Source: Undaria pinnatifida (taxonomy: Eukaryota > Sar > Phaeophyceae > Laminariales > Alariaceae). Taken from it: a DNA stretch of 64,000 bases. The DNA is taken from the NCBI GenBank assembly GCA_012845835.1, contig JABAKD010000030.1, positions 11,928,080 to 11,992,079 on the forward strand. The letters are read 5' to 3'. Both the position numbers and the translations under genes were made by a program. The notes beneath the pieces are model-generated. The model saw nothing but the letters and a program-made list of their open reading frames with translations. It had not been told where the DNA came from and searched no databases. Of this stretch, positions 22,801-33,882 are shown piece by piece. Position 1 is the stretch's first letter. Each line of letters opens with the position of its first letter.

Positions 22801-25358
22801 GCGGTCAACCCGACCTGTCGCTACTGGCACCGGCCGTGTTTTACTTGCAAATCGGATCTCTAAACCCTTTTTCTACCGCAAAAAACACCCCACACTAATC
22901 CCAAGTAGTCTATCCCTGAAAACGAGGGTGCGGTTATGTAGGGGTTAAAGACCGCCGTCCTCAACTAAACTCTCCAAACTTAAGCTGCTGCCCGTGATTG
23001 CCCTCATCCCCGCCTGTCGGGAATCTTGCCCGCCACTTTCAGCAAAGTGGAAACGTTTGAGCGAGACAGTTCGCTGGTTCTTGCTCCTGGTGGGGAGGTG
23101 AAGGCTGTCGAGCCGGCTGGACCTCTCTCGGTCTCGAAGGAAGGGCAGTGGAAACTAGACGCGGAGGACCGAGTGGTCAAACTTGATTACACCAGGTACG
23201 GGTACTGTAGGCAAACTTTCAATGGGATGATTTGATTTTTGTCATGTTCTTAATTGGGTGGTTTTAACGTGGCACTTTCGATGCGGCGATTTTGATTTTA
23301 TAATTCTCAATGCGGGGAATATGCTTTGACGATCCAACTGCGGTGATCATGATTTGTCATTCTTGATGCAGTGACTGTGATTTGTCACTCTCAATGCGAT
23401 GATGTTGTCAATGTCATCGTGGTTGATTTTGATTCGTCATTTTAGATGAAAGATTTTTGGCTGGTCGCTCTCAATGCGGTGGTTTTGGTGTGTGTGTTGT
23501 GTGCCGGGGGGGGGTCAAATGCCCCTGCACAGCGGTTGCGGCCTCAGACGATACGCGCATGAGTGTGCGGGCGTGGATTTTTTATTCTGGGGTCGTTTTG
23601 GGCAGTAGCATTCTTGGCTTCATGGTTGTGACTGTGTTGCAGCACTTGTCCTGGGGTATTCGGAACGGTTCGTGGGGAGGCCTAGGGTAGTCACGGTACA
23701 TGGCCCCAATGAGGGCCCGGACGTCGGCGTCAAAAATTATGTTTACATTCGAGACGCAACAGAATGCTCGTTGGTCCCTGGCTTCTACATTATCAATCCG
23801 AATGAAGTGAGCACGCGTGCTTAGCGTGTTTGGGGCATGCAGGGCGAGCATGAATAACGGTGCTGTACCCAGCATTGAGTAACCTCGCCTGGGCGTGCTT
23901 CCAGCGGTACAAGATGGGTCTATGATCGCCCGGGTGTGCGCTTACGGTTGAAGGTGCGGTTGCTGAAAGCTGAGGTGGTCGAGACACTGCTTTACGGTTG
24001 CATGACGCGGAGCCCGAACAAGCCTGACTATGACAGGCTACGACCGGTTCACCGCTCCATGCTCCTCCGATGCCTTGGATGGCGGAAACAGAAGCACGAC
24101 GACCACACCCTATCGTACGCCGACGCGCTTGCCAAGACAGCTTCCGAGAGCATAGAGGCGATAGTGCGCAAACGGAGGATATTGTTTGCGGGATTCGTAG
24201 CACGTATGGGGGAGGAGGGTCTGCCACAGAGGGTTATGTTTGGGGAGTTTGTTGGTGGTAAGGGCTACTCAGGGGGGCAAGAGAAAGACTGGATGGATCA
24301 TCTGAAGGAGGATATGTCGGTCTTTGGAATGAAATTCGAAGGGTGGCGAAAGGCTGATAAGAAGACCGGCAGATGGTTTCGACGAGTAGAGGAGGGAGCC
24401 GAGTTGTTCATGCGGAAATGGCATGTAACGGAGAGATTCCAATGGCCGTCACAATATAGCGCAAGACCGCCTTGACTTCTTCGCCTTGTTGCGTTCTCTC
24501 CCCAGTGCCATTGATGATGCACTTGATACCCTCTTATGAGCTCAATGCCGTCTTTAGTCAGTTCCTAAGGTCTGCTAGTATGACATTTTTTTTCTCTTTT
24601 CCTTTCCTTGCTTCCTCTTCTTGTCTTGTCTTTTCTTGCTTTTCTTGTCTTTTCTTTCCTTTCCTTTACCTTCTTTTCTTTTCTTTGTGTCTTTTTTTCC
24701 AATTGACTTGCGTCTGTCGTGCGTATGCGTAGTGGTAGGTACTACGTGCAATATATACGTGGTAGTCTTTCTTGGGTGGCAAGCGTTATAGTCGGTTTTT
24801 CCAGGCGCGAGTAGTGAGACATATGCACCAATGTGGACCTGACACACCACAGGCTGAATCCCGATTTCACTTTTATATGTTTCTGGTGGAGACATGAATT
24901 GCGTCAGCTGTGATATATGCGTGTTCTGCCTTTGGTTTGTTTGTGTTTTTCCCTGGGGTATTCCTCAGCTCCAGAGTAACTGGAGCCTGTTCTGTGACCA
25001 AGGACTTGATTTATGCGAGTTGATGTGAGAACAACAACAACAACCTCACGACCAGATGTATCGCAAGAGTAATGTTATACCAGTTACTCTATATATATCA
25101 GCAGCCCTTCCCAACTAATACCCCGGCACCCTTGTGCATGCTCGCCCGCGCTATGCTGCGTACGCTGCGATTGTCGACAGCTCGAAGTGGGTCGGACTTG
25201 TCAACGTGGGCGGCGGACAGGAGGGTTTGGGCGTCTTAGCACTGGACGACCAGCTGATGGTTGCCTTTGAATCAGCGCGGGCGGGGGCCGGGAAGGGGGC
25301 AGGGTCGGGGGCGGTTAAGACAGGCGCCGTCAAGTACCGATTGTTGGTACGGCAATAA
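12250..25358 (+). CDS. Plastid-targeted protein with TPR-like region, 12 exons
   Basis: Twelve exons join in phase to 757 residues: 12250-12618, 16068-16253, 16648-16875, 17158-17393, 19178-19286, 19665-19813, 20394-20499, 20799-20864, 21222-21326, 21805-22193, 23043-23195 and 25181-25358. Residues 1-20 form a signal peptide ending VTA, followed by Phe21, so import into a complex plastid is expected. Residues 70-260 are charged and helical. Residues 270-300 hold a Trp/Gly-rich block (GVGSWGVFERPKDMSKAYGG). Residues 340-440 resemble paired TPR helices (LELAMALEATGRSYQAQDIY, KRLNEGLEAMDMLKF) as in chloroplast TPR proteins of plants and algae. Residues 590-757 alternate beta-like segments and may be a separate small barrel. 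Exon 8 is the weakest choice, and the models before and after it could be two genes. Reaction unknown. Confidence 0.65.
13220..13345. repeat. tRNA-like SINE fragment and second A-box-like head
   Basis: Minus strand: B box GGTTCGAATCT (about 13240-13250) preceded by GGATAGACTGTCCGC, the same core as the array at 10330-10645. Plus strand at 13311-13340: GAGTAGCTCAATGGGTAGCA matches the tRNA D-arm/A-box pattern but no B box follows. Both lie in intron 1 of the plastid TPR gene. Confidence 0.5.
13346..13460. repeat. GC-rich hairpin cluster with perfect 26-bp palindrome
   Basis: GGCTCGTGCTGCG and its exact complement CGCAGCACGAGCC abut at 13353-13378. They are followed by nested GGGGCCCCGG, GAGGGCCGCCG and CCGCCGGAGGC motifs. 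A related cluster is at 33883-34045. Confidence 0.7.
14951..14983. repeat. (CAG)11 microsatellite
   Basis: Eleven uninterrupted CAG units, followed by AAACAG variants. It is intronic, in intron 1 of the plastid TPR gene. Confidence 0.95.
15662..15710 (-). repeat. Dispersed dyad element copy
   Basis: GTATCACACAGCTTGCAAA begins at 15654; then CTTTCGACCCTAAATTCGTC and CCAGCTGGCGT, followed by an AT-rich flank ending TTTTGTCAAATAC. Confidence 0.7.
15904..15940. repeat. Interrupted GGT/GCT microsatellite
   Basis: Runs of GGT with single GCT interruptions, just upstream of exon 2 of the plastid TPR gene. Confidence 0.85.
17488..17958 (+). other. 156-codon open frame inside intron 4 of the TPR gene
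   Basis: An ATG-started frame with a hydrophobic N-terminus (LVVVALLLCLP) lies wholly within the intron between exons 17158-17393 and 19178-19286. I recognise no domain. It may be chance, or a retained-intron product. It is recorded because it is the longest frame in these introns. Confidence 0.15.
18358..18416 (+). repeat. Dispersed dyad element copy
   Basis: Reads AACGTCAGCCGTGAGTTCGA, then GGGTCGATACTCATCTTTGC, then AAGCTGCGTAACACC. It is preceded by GTATTTTACAAATTTATTTC, the AT-rich flank in the expected place. Intronic. Confidence 0.75.
19832..19869. repeat. (GTT)n microsatellite
   Basis: About twelve GTT units just after the donor of exon 6 of the TPR gene. A shorter GTT run lies just after the donor of exon 10 (22211-22232), also at an intron start. 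Confidence 0.9.
23230..23500. repeat. Degenerate repeat with TTTGTCAYTCTCAATGCG core
   Basis: Six or so diverged units of about 35-50 bp containing TGATTTGTCATTCT and CTCAATGCGGTG, directly after the donor of exon 11 of the plastid TPR gene. Confidence 0.6.
23870..24560 (+). mobile_element. 3' fragment of a LINE-type non-LTR retrotransposon
   Basis: A frame at 23936-24475 matches, by recognition, the region after the reverse transcriptase of LINE polyproteins: VVETLLYGCMTRSP, then LLRCLGWRKQKHDD, HTLSYADALAKTASESIEA, RKRRILFAGFVARM. The upstream continuation to about 23880 is in another frame (stop TGA near 23922), so it is broken. It is 5'-truncated and inserted, sense to the host, in the last intron of the plastid TPR gene. 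The 3' end is probably near the T-tract at 24584. Confidence 0.75.
24585..24700. repeat. Pyrimidine-rich tract
   Basis: Over 100 bases of nearly pure C/T on the plus strand (TTTCCTTTCC, TTGTCTTTTC units) directly after the LINE fragment. Confidence 0.8.
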
Positions 25359-26435
25359 CATCATTTTGGAGGTTCGGGCTTGCGGTGGCAGCACAGCGCA
25401 CGGTGTTTGAGCCAATCATTTGTGTTTGAATAAATAGGTCGCTTGCCTGGCGTGCTGCCAGTTCCGGCTACACGTACTATGGTTGTTTGGTGGCCTACCC
25501 TTTTTCTCGTGACATGGCCATCGTGGCAGGTAAATTGGGGCTGCCGCTTTCCGTGAAAAAAAAATGTACATACCTGGTACTCTGGATTGAGATTTTACTA
25601 ATGCTAGAGCGTGGTCCCTCCGAACGCGTGGGAGAAGAGGATTATGGATAGAAAAGCTGCGTGTTGAGAGAGATGTGTGTGGAGAGAAGATGCGTGTTTT
25701 GAGAGATGTACCCTAAACGTTGCAAGCTACGAACTTCCGCCGCCTTACTTTGCATGCACATATAAAGGGGTAAGATGTTTCCCTTTCCGCACGACGAATG
25801 CTTGAGACGGCGTACACGCCTACAAGAACAATCCCGTACGTTCCTTGAGTGCCCCCCAAAGCACCAGCCCGTTTGGGCATATGCCTTTGGCATAATACAT
25901 GTGGGTGGACGGCGAGGCTGCAGGCATTTTTTGTGTCTTACCAGGTATACTATTAATAGGACGTTTTTAAGGCGCGGCTTTACCGTATTCATGCACTACA
26001 CACTGCAGGACTTCGACACGCCGCATTCCATCGCTGGGTCATTCGATCATTCTGTTGTAGGGTTAACACGCGGTGTGAACGATACGTTTGGGCATGCTTT
26101 GGTTATTACTTGCGCTGACGCGCTTTCCAGAAGACCTTCCGAGCCCCGATGGTCGAGTGCGATCTCAAGTCGTCTTGTCGACTGGTATTCGATAACAACT
26201 GTACAAGACGCCCTGCCGCAGCTAGCTCTGTTTGCGCGGGATCCGCGCATAGCCTGAATTGCAGGCTAACTTAGTTCAATGGTTGTTTTTTTGTTGTGGC
26301 GGTTTTACGCAAGAAGTGATTTAGCGAATCGTTCGCCCTCTCTGAACATGGGTCGAGAAACGAAAAAAAAACATCTACTTTAATACGCCACAACTCCCAA
26401 GCACCGTCCAGTCCTCTTCCCGGAACATTCTCCAG
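25359..26435. other. Intergenic, no gene recognised
   Basis: Lies between the convergent 3' ends of the TPR gene and a minus-strand candidate exon. A 160-codon plus-strand frame (25775-26257) shows no protein-like pattern. GTGTTGAGAGAGATGTGTGT-type simple sequence occurs near 25660. No polyadenylation signal can be assigned with confidence. Confidence 0.5.
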
Positions 26436-26630
26436 TTATTCGGTTGCCATGGTTTTGCGTAGCCTCTCCGAGAGCGGCTCGTCTTGGAGAAGGGTTGCGT
26501 TCAAGCAGCGCTGAGCCCCATGCGCGGAGAGCAGCAGCTCTAGAGTGCCGTGTGACGCGCTGCTGCTACTGCTGCCGCTGCTGCTGGCTTTAGTTCTCGT
26601 GGCAGTGTAAATGCTGATGCGTTCAATGAC
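26436..26630 (-). CDS. Possible terminal exon, unknown product
   Basis: A minus-strand segment with a good acceptor (TTTTGGCCAG before 26630) and a TAA at 26436, open for 64 codons. It reads VIERISIYTATRTKAS, a Ser run and then LELLLSAHGAQRCLNATLLQ, and ends with basic residues. Composition is protein-like. No upstream exon could be matched on the minus strand up to 28447, so the gene is incomplete or the exon is spurious. Confidence 0.3.
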   Translation of the reverse strand, partial: VIERISIYTATRTKASSSGSSSSSASHGTLELLLSAHGAQRCLNATLLQDEPLSERLRKTMATE

Positions 26631-28447
26631 CTGGCCAAAACAGAACTTCAACCAAATCAGCCGCATCATTTTCTCGACTTTTTATGTTGTTCAACTTGTC
26701 ATATAATACCAGTAGAGTACGCTGCGTTGTTCACATTATTTGGGACGATGAACGGATGGAAGGCTGCGGCTGGTATCCCGCACTAGGGCAGGGGTAGGCG
26801 CCTTGGTCGATTTGCAGCTTAGACCGCTGTGGCGGTGGTTGCAGAGTCCCGTGGGCTAAAAAAAGCCCCCGGCCGATTCGCTACGATTGCGGAGCGAAAG
26901 TGGGGAGTTCGAGCCGGTGAGGCAGGGAGAGGGAAGGCGACTGCCACGGTGTAGAAACTAAACGGTTTTTGGCATCTGTTCTCGGAGAGCCTAAGCTTTA
27001 CGCGCTGCCGACTCAACCTCAACTAGGCACAGGCGGTGCCAAAGGAGCTGAAACTTCGTGAGGGTCAGAAAGATGACGAAACATGGCCAATACAGAAGTA
27101 GATGTTTGCGTCGCAGGGTGACCAGGGCCGATTCTCGAAACTCGATAATAGAAAAATCGAGGGGTTCCCCTACGAGTGAACTAAGAGTCGTTTTGTAGCG
27201 AAGAGACTATTTCGGTTTTTACCGAACGTTTCGGGGAAAAACTAAAAAGTTGAATCCCGAAAAAACTCGCCTCTAATAAGGTTGTCATTTTTTTTCAAGA
27301 AAAAAAATGAAATTAGATACAGGTGTGTAGAGGATCGGGCAGCCGCACCGCTCGAGTATGACTAGTCGCAGAAGGCGCAGTGGGTTTCTGAGCTCTCTTC
27401 GTCGAGTTGACAAAGTAACCGCACCGAGGAGGCCGACCGAACGAGCTCGCTGAGGGCAGTTGTAGCTGAGACTTTTTGTCACGTTGGGCTTTGTAGCGCG
27501 ACGAGTTGGTTATGGATTTCACTCGCCAAGGCACCGACACCTGCCTACGAGTAAGGCCGACTCCAGTGGGACAACCACGCGGGTGACTTCCGCGAGCGTT
27601 GCTGCTGTAGTGTCGGTTCTGTGCCGGGCGGACGATTGTTTTGCGAGCCAACTGAGGCTCGTACGCGTTAAGATTCAAGCCTCGTTGATTTCGGTACAAT
27701 ACCGAAATTTCATCAAAGACTGAAGAGTTTTACGTATCGTTAAGAACGACCCTAAGCGGACACAAACGAACGAACGGACGAACGGGCACAGTTCTGGCGC
27801 ATTGGTCTGGATGACAACCTTTGCGGGACTATGCCCCTCTGAAGGAAATGAGGAAGCATATTTGATCGGCGAGACCGTATGGCCAATTCCAAGCGCGGAT
27901 TGCATAGCTTGTGGGCTAAGCGTTCAGCCCTTAGCCTCTGTTCTTTCTGCGGCAACACGTGGCGAAAAGCAACGCTATCCAGAGAACCACCAAAAAGCTC
28001 TAAAGCAACAGAATAAACCAACGTCGCTGATATTGCCAACACAGCACCCTCATAGGACACCGGTCTACAAACTACCAGGTATTGTCAAATGGTCACGGAC
28101 ATCACCAGCGCTGGTATACGTTTTATGCGTGTCAACTGCGTTGTAAACACTCCTAACGAAAACCCTGGAGTTAACCGAGCCTGAACTAAAGTTGTTCCTG
28201 GCGAATTGATTACATTTCTGGTATAACGCAAGTCACCGATCAAGTCATCATATCATCACTTTGCAGTGGGGGTTCGCTCCAACACAATCGGAAGGGGCCA
28301 TTTTAAGAACAAAACATCGTCGCACTATTTGCAACGCTCAACGCGAACCCAAAAAAATATCACAGGACACGGGTCGCAAGCCAATCTATATCGCGCTATC
28401 GCCGGCACGAGCAGCATCAGGAAATCAGCCAATCAACGACCGATGAG
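26631..28447. other. Intergenic, no gene recognised
   Basis: 1.8 kb with several open frames on both strands (27313-27699, 27752-28060, 27802-28146), none with a recognisable domain or consistent splice partners. The minus frame ending at 27752 begins with a hydrophobic run (VLAISATLVYSVALELFGG) that could be a signal sequence. Oligo-A and oligo-T tracts lie near 27290-27310. Confidence 0.4.
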
Positions 28448-31400
28448 TCAGGAGAATAGCGGATCTTCGTCTGCCGGCGGAAATGGCGGAGGAAAGAGGG
28501 GATTTTGCTCTTGTTGTTTCATCCTCTCGGCGGCTTGTTGCGCAAGCTTGAGCTCTGACTGCTGGATGTATGCGTCGGCATCCTGCTCCTCTCCCCTGCC
28601 GTTGATAAATTTGTAGCCTCCTTCCGGGGCAACAAACTTCTCCAGGAATGGAGACAAGACGATCACCGGGAACCTGGTGCGAGCAAGGGGGGGCGACGGC
28701 ACCGTGGACGGGCGAGGGGGGGCATGATCAACGTTCGGCAGAGTGCAGCGAGCTGTGAAAAGTCACACGCAGCTTGTAAGGAGGAGCTTCGACACCTTTC
28801 TCGAGTTCTCTCAGCCCAGGGGCCTACTATTGTATTAAATTATTCTAACAACGTCAGCTGTGAGTTCAACAAATTTAGGGTCGGTACCCATCTTTGCAAG
28901 CTGCCTATTCCTGAAAAAAAAGTGGACCGAAAGAGGGGGCAGGTGGGGTACGAGAAATAACTGCGCCGGTGACTGGACAGAGTGACAGCGCCGGTGGGCG
29001 AAGGTTTCCAAGGCAAGGGTTAGAACTACCGTATTTTACGAACGAGATAAAGGTGCACCAGCAACAAAGCAACCAAAGCGATCACGATATCCTAAACCTA
29101 TTTCTAAAACCTGAAAGCAGCGAAAGGTGCAGCACAGTATAACCGTTCAAGCTGCTCCGGTCCACGCGACGCACTGTTGACGTTCAACTAGAGTTTATAA
29201 CACTGAAGCGGAGAGGCAGGCAATACTTGGGTATTCCGATCAAAACATTTCTATCAACAACAACACTTCCAAGAATACCAACAACACCTCCATCTATCTA
29301 GTGTCCGACCAGAGAAATGTCCGACTCAGAAAATCGTGAAACTCACTTGAGGTCCTCCCCAGCGTAAATGTCCGCAAACAGCCCCACCCCGCCAACCCCT
29401 AGCGGAGACAGCGTCTGGAGCGGCCCTGTGAGCTTGTCTGCCACAAACACCTCAAAGGCGGCGCGGTCCTGCGTCACGAGCATTGCATGACAAAAATGGA
29501 GGCCGGTGCGTTTTGTCTTTAGAGGCCCAATCAAATATCGAGGGTGGCGCTGCCTTTTTTCACCGTCAACATCGGCTCTCTTTGTTATAACTCCGTACTG
29601 CTAACCAATGACATCATAGGTTGGCGCGCTTGTGATGCCGGAAGATGGCAGAAAAACGGCCACCGCATGACATAGCCTATATACCACTGCTCTTCGCAGT
29701 GACGATGTCCACGTTTTCTTCGATAAAAACTACTCGCAGTCGATTACATCAGCCGCACACATTCTCCATATTTCGGGCCACCAAAAAATCGCCCGTACAC
29801 ATTCTATCCACCGTTGTTGCCAAAAAACAAATCCGTTCTGATGTATCTGGTATATTGTACCTGGTAGGCCACTTCATTTTTGCTTCGTTTTCGGCCACAT
29901 ATTTAACGTTGGTCATACGGTAATATCATGCCAGAGTGCAGTATTGGCCACATACACACCCACTTTGGGTCGGGACACGTCGTGGATCTGAACCGTCGTC
30001 CGGGAAGCAGCTAGAGGTATCTCGCCCGCCAGCACAACCTCTCCGGCCTGCCCCCAACCTTGCAATCGCTACGCGGGATTGGTGGTCATGTGCTCAAGGA
30101 TGTGACCCAAGCCTTCTACGTGCAGCAGCCGCAGCCCAGGACCCAACGCGCGCCAAAGCATGAGCAACTTCTACTAAGGCACCAACCTGGCCACATCAGT
30201 ACGTGATACCTTCCACAGAACGCTGGCCACGTCATTGTGCGACACCATGTTACAGCTCTCTCCCAGGAACAAAATTCGGCACATCGCGTAAGTCGCGTTT
30301 CTCCCACTGAAGTTAACAGGCTCATTCCACCATGGGCAGTGCGAGAATTGCTCAATCAATCTCCACCGAGGAAAACCAAAACCATGAGAGCAATCAACCA
30401 TCGAAGACACGCGCCACGTACCCGCCAAAACTGAAACAGATTATTGCAGCACACGCACAAGGCATTGGTAAGCCACACGTAATTATCAGCACTCGACACT
30501 GCTATACCCAACCCCGACGCAGTTTTTCGTTGCTTTGTCCTTATCGTCACTTTGTCTGACCTTGAACCGGAACCCAGGCAGCGCCAGCAGAACGCTATCT
30601 TCCCTCGGGTCTTCCCCTCCTCCCACTCCGGCCGCAGGTACCTTCTCCTGCTCCTCCTGCCTCTCCATCTTCTCGGCGACCTCTACGCCGTGCTTGGCTA
30701 GCTCGGTAACTTCGTGCCAAAACGTTCGCGAAAATTCTGCCTCGGTGGTTGCGTTGACCACAACATACTTGTGAACGGTCAGGAGCTTTCGGCCTAGGTC
30801 TACGAATTCCTCCTCCTCATCGTCCACCATGCCGAGCATCGTGCGCTGTAGCCAAAGAAACACTTCTTCCATCACCGCTGACTGAGACACTGTTAGACGT
30901 CGATGGAAGGCGGTGCGGGCACGGGGAGGGGGGGGGGGTCATCAAGCATTGTCTCAATTTAAATGCAACGGTAGACTATCGCTACAAGGGCACGGAAAAA
31001 ACAAATGTGGACAAAAAACGCGTTCACAAGAGTCAAAGTCACAGCTGACGCAAGATTTTGATCAAATCAAACAAAGCCACGACAAAGACAGAACACGCGG
31101 GGCCGACGTATCGCGCAGCTCGCAAAGCTGAGCATCCACCATTCTATCGGTCGAACTTACAGCTGCCGTATCTCAGTGTATACACAAAATCGGCGCTCCG
31201 CATCTCTCAGCACAAACTCCGGGAATTGCTCCATCGCACTTTTCTACGATACGCTGCGTTTCTACGACTAGGAGCCAAACCGGTCGACTCCTGAAGCATG
31301 CGGCATGCCGGCATGTTAAAGGGGGGGGGGCGTACTCGTGTCTTGTTTACCTCCCAAGTCACTTGACCATCGACCACGCATCCCTTTCGAGACGGAGCAC

Positions 31401-33771
31401 ATATCCTACTCCAAATAGAGGAGGGTATGACTCACATGAGGCAGTCTGCTCCGATAAGACGCTGCTGGGAGAGAAGATGTCGGCAGGAGCTACTCCAAGT
31501 AGATGGCATAATGAAGGCAAGGGTGCGGGATTGAGAGAGGGGGGGGTCAACACGCAAGTCGGGGGGGGCGTGGGGGGCTGGGGGAGCGGAGGGCGGGGGC
31601 GCAAATTGGACTGGATATCCAAAATTTTAAAAAAATACAGCAGCATGATTGGCGTTTCGCGTGACCACTCGGCGATGGCGTGACATCTAAAACACGCTTG
31701 TCTACAGCTGACCACAAAACGGTCGAGCGCGGTTCAACCATTCCGACAGCTGCGGTACTATTGCAGTACTACTAAACTCTTCGGCACCATTCACAGAGAA
31801 CCAGCTACGTACGCGTCGGTCGTCCTAGAGCAGGCACTCATCAACTATCGCCTATCGCCTCGACTAAAAACTGTGCGCCCCGCAAAGAAGCACGGGAAGA
31901 CTGCGGCGTACTCAGCTCTAGCTACAATCCATTTCAACCCGCGTACCTTCTTCGTGCCACAGGGCCAAATACGGCCCATGTAGCCCTCCTTCCTCCGCCT
32001 CCGGGTGGTACACGCGAGAATCGCACTCCGAGGAAAGCGCTCTCTCGACCATTTCGGTGACCCCGCCGTCAATCGCGCAGGAAGGAGCAACCTGGAAATG
32101 CCCCACAGCAGCAGCGTATGAAGCCGCCGCAAGGGATGTAAAACATGGCCGTAGCCGTAAACACATACCCAGGCAAGTTCATTGCAGCGGTTGCTACATA
32201 CATGGTCTTGCGGCAAAGTTGTTGTCAGGCGCCATACAGCACATGGTGCAGGGTGAGACGAGAAATCGATTCAGAGGCCGCCAAAAAAACAAAGTTTGGG
32301 GTGCGAATGGATCCATGAGCGGTACGTCGATATTAAACGGAAACAGAGCGTCGATGCCTGCTACAAAAATCGTCATAAGGCCTTCATCAAGACAAACGCT
32401 ACGCGCAGTTGGGCGCTGCAAGCGTACACACGGCAACCACGAGTAGATCCCGTTGCAAATCTAGTAGGCGTCGTCTTGGTAATATGCAGCCGTGGCCAAG
32501 AACAGTCCGAAGCATCCGAAATACAGCAACACATTGTAAAAAAGAGCGAGTAACACACCGACTACGCAGAGACGCCCGAAGGGGGTTATCTCACCAGCAC
32601 CACCTGCTGACCTTCTCCTGCCGCCAAAGACTCGTAGTAACGGGTCAGAACTGCCACGTTCCAAGGGGCGCACCGCGGGAAACATGATCACGAGAAGGAA
32701 AAGAAAGAAACAGCTGTTAGAATCGCCCGTTGTGATGGCAGCTGTGCCTGGATGTGCAAGCACATTTCGTGCTCAAATCATTCACTCTAACCCTAACCCT
32801 AACCGTTTCCCCTAGCACGCCTGTTGGTAGTCTAGACTAATGCAGGCATGATCAAGGGTGTATCGGAAAAACAAGGATACGTATGGAGGTATCCTGAAGT
32901 GACGAGTGGTGCCATTGGAGGTCTCCGTGGGCACAGCTGGTGCCCAGCACATCAGCACGTGAACAGCCGGGCGATTAATCTAGATACATCGCGGCAACAC
33001 CGTGAAAGCGATACCAGGCACGTACCAGGTACCAGGTGCTAGACGAGAGAGCATGCTACCTGGTACTGGCATGGTACGCTGCTGTACCGCTACCAAGTAC
33101 CAGGTACCTGGTACCAAACGAGACCACGGGACTTGGAAGAAATATATGCCGCCTGTCGAACATGATTTTTATTATTCATACCGCTATGGGTTACTCAGGG
33201 TTACGTATTCGTCACTGATGCGACCAGTATGTACTATAAGTATGAGACGTGGCTCGGCACCGTGACCACTAACACGGGTGGCTAGCACCATGTGCGACGT
33301 CGGTCACCCCCCGAGGTTGTACAACAGAGTGCACAGCGCGCATAAGTCATTTGCCAGCTTCAAGCCTCCAACCACCGCGCTTCGTCAAACAATCACGCCG
33401 CATTTTCGCAGGACACGTCATCCAAAAAACACAGCACCTGCTGTGGGAGAGGACTCCTTCAATATCTTGATATCAGCGGCACCAATAAGCTCATCCCGCT
33501 CTTGCCAGTCCGCCAGGCTACCCAACATTTTGGCCCGCTCTTCCGAGCTCCATGACGATGCCGCCATGGAAACATGGCATGTCCGCCTGGCCAATCGAGG
33601 TCTGGAGGAGGTGCCAAGACCTGATTGAAACCGGCTGGCCCGACTTGCTGCAGCAGCCGCCACGGGAGTTGCTGGGGGTGGCAACTTAACGACGAAGGCA
33701 GAGCCCACAGAGGCAAGGAGGCTGTAGCCTGCCAGCAGCGTGGTGCCACTGCAGGGGTGCCTGCGCTTCAT
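28448..33771 (-). CDS. Plastid-targeted protein of unknown function, 6 exons
   Basis: Six minus-strand exons join in phase: 33438-33771, 32604-32650, 31947-32091, 30561-30877, 29347-29468 and 28448-28673, giving 396 residues to a TGA at 28448. The start at 33771 was chosen because it puts a basic N-terminus, a hydrophobic core and GSA-Phe26 in place, the bipartite plastid signal; an in-frame codon lies upstream without these features. A Pro/Ala/Arg/Ser-rich transit-like stretch follows to about residue 60. The mature part is mostly helical and acidic (EEVFLWLQRTMLGMVDDEE, then ATTEAEFSRTFWHEV), with a Gly-rich turn (LSPLGVGGVGLFADIYAG) near residue 305. The 47-base exon LTRYYESLAAGEGQQ resembles the first helix of NTF2/SnoaL-like folds. 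That likeness is weak. No enzyme can be assigned. Confidence 0.65.
28766..28904. repeat. Dispersed dyad elements, inverted pair
   Basis: A diverged minus-orientation copy (CACGCAGCTTGTAAGGAGGA at 28766) and a good plus-orientation copy (AACGTCAGCTGTGAGTTCAA to CATCTTTGCAAGCTGC, 28851-28904) lie 35 bases apart. They are inside intron 5 of the plastid gene, just upstream of its last exon. Confidence 0.65.
31113..31170 (-). repeat. Dispersed dyad element copy
   Basis: CGCGCAGCTCGCAAAGCTGA, then TATCGGTCGAACTTACAGCT, then GCCGTAT. A half copy (TCACAGCTGACG) is at 31040. Both are in intron 3 of the plastid gene. Confidence 0.6.
32785..32804. repeat. Short interstitial telomere-like run
   Basis: CTAACCCTAACCCTAACC, three units of the TTAGGG-type repeat on the minus strand, inside intron 1 of the plastid gene. 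It is far too short to be a chromosome end. Confidence 0.8.
33000..33115. repeat. Cluster of ACCAGGTAC/TACCTGGTA palindromes
   Basis: CGTACCAGGTACCAGGTGC, CTACCTGGTACTGG and AGTACCAGGTACCTGGTACC lie within 115 bases. Isolated copies of TACCWGGTA occur across the window. Confidence 0.75.
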
Positions 33772-33882
33772 GTTTGCGAGACCTCTTGTACGCTCTCTGA
33801 GGTACATGCAGTGTAACATTGCTGGACAGAGGAGTTCAATGTAGATGCGGTTGCTTTTTTTTAACTCCAATCGAAGGGCTGG

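Noticed and set aside
23686-23807. Protein-like frame NYVYIRDATECSLVPGFYI before the LINE fragment
   Set aside because: Its exit phase does not match the last exon of the TPR gene, and that exon joins well to 23195 without it. It may be a decayed piece.
32785-32804. Chromosome end
   Set aside because: Only three telomere-like units, embedded in an intron with unique sequence on both sides.
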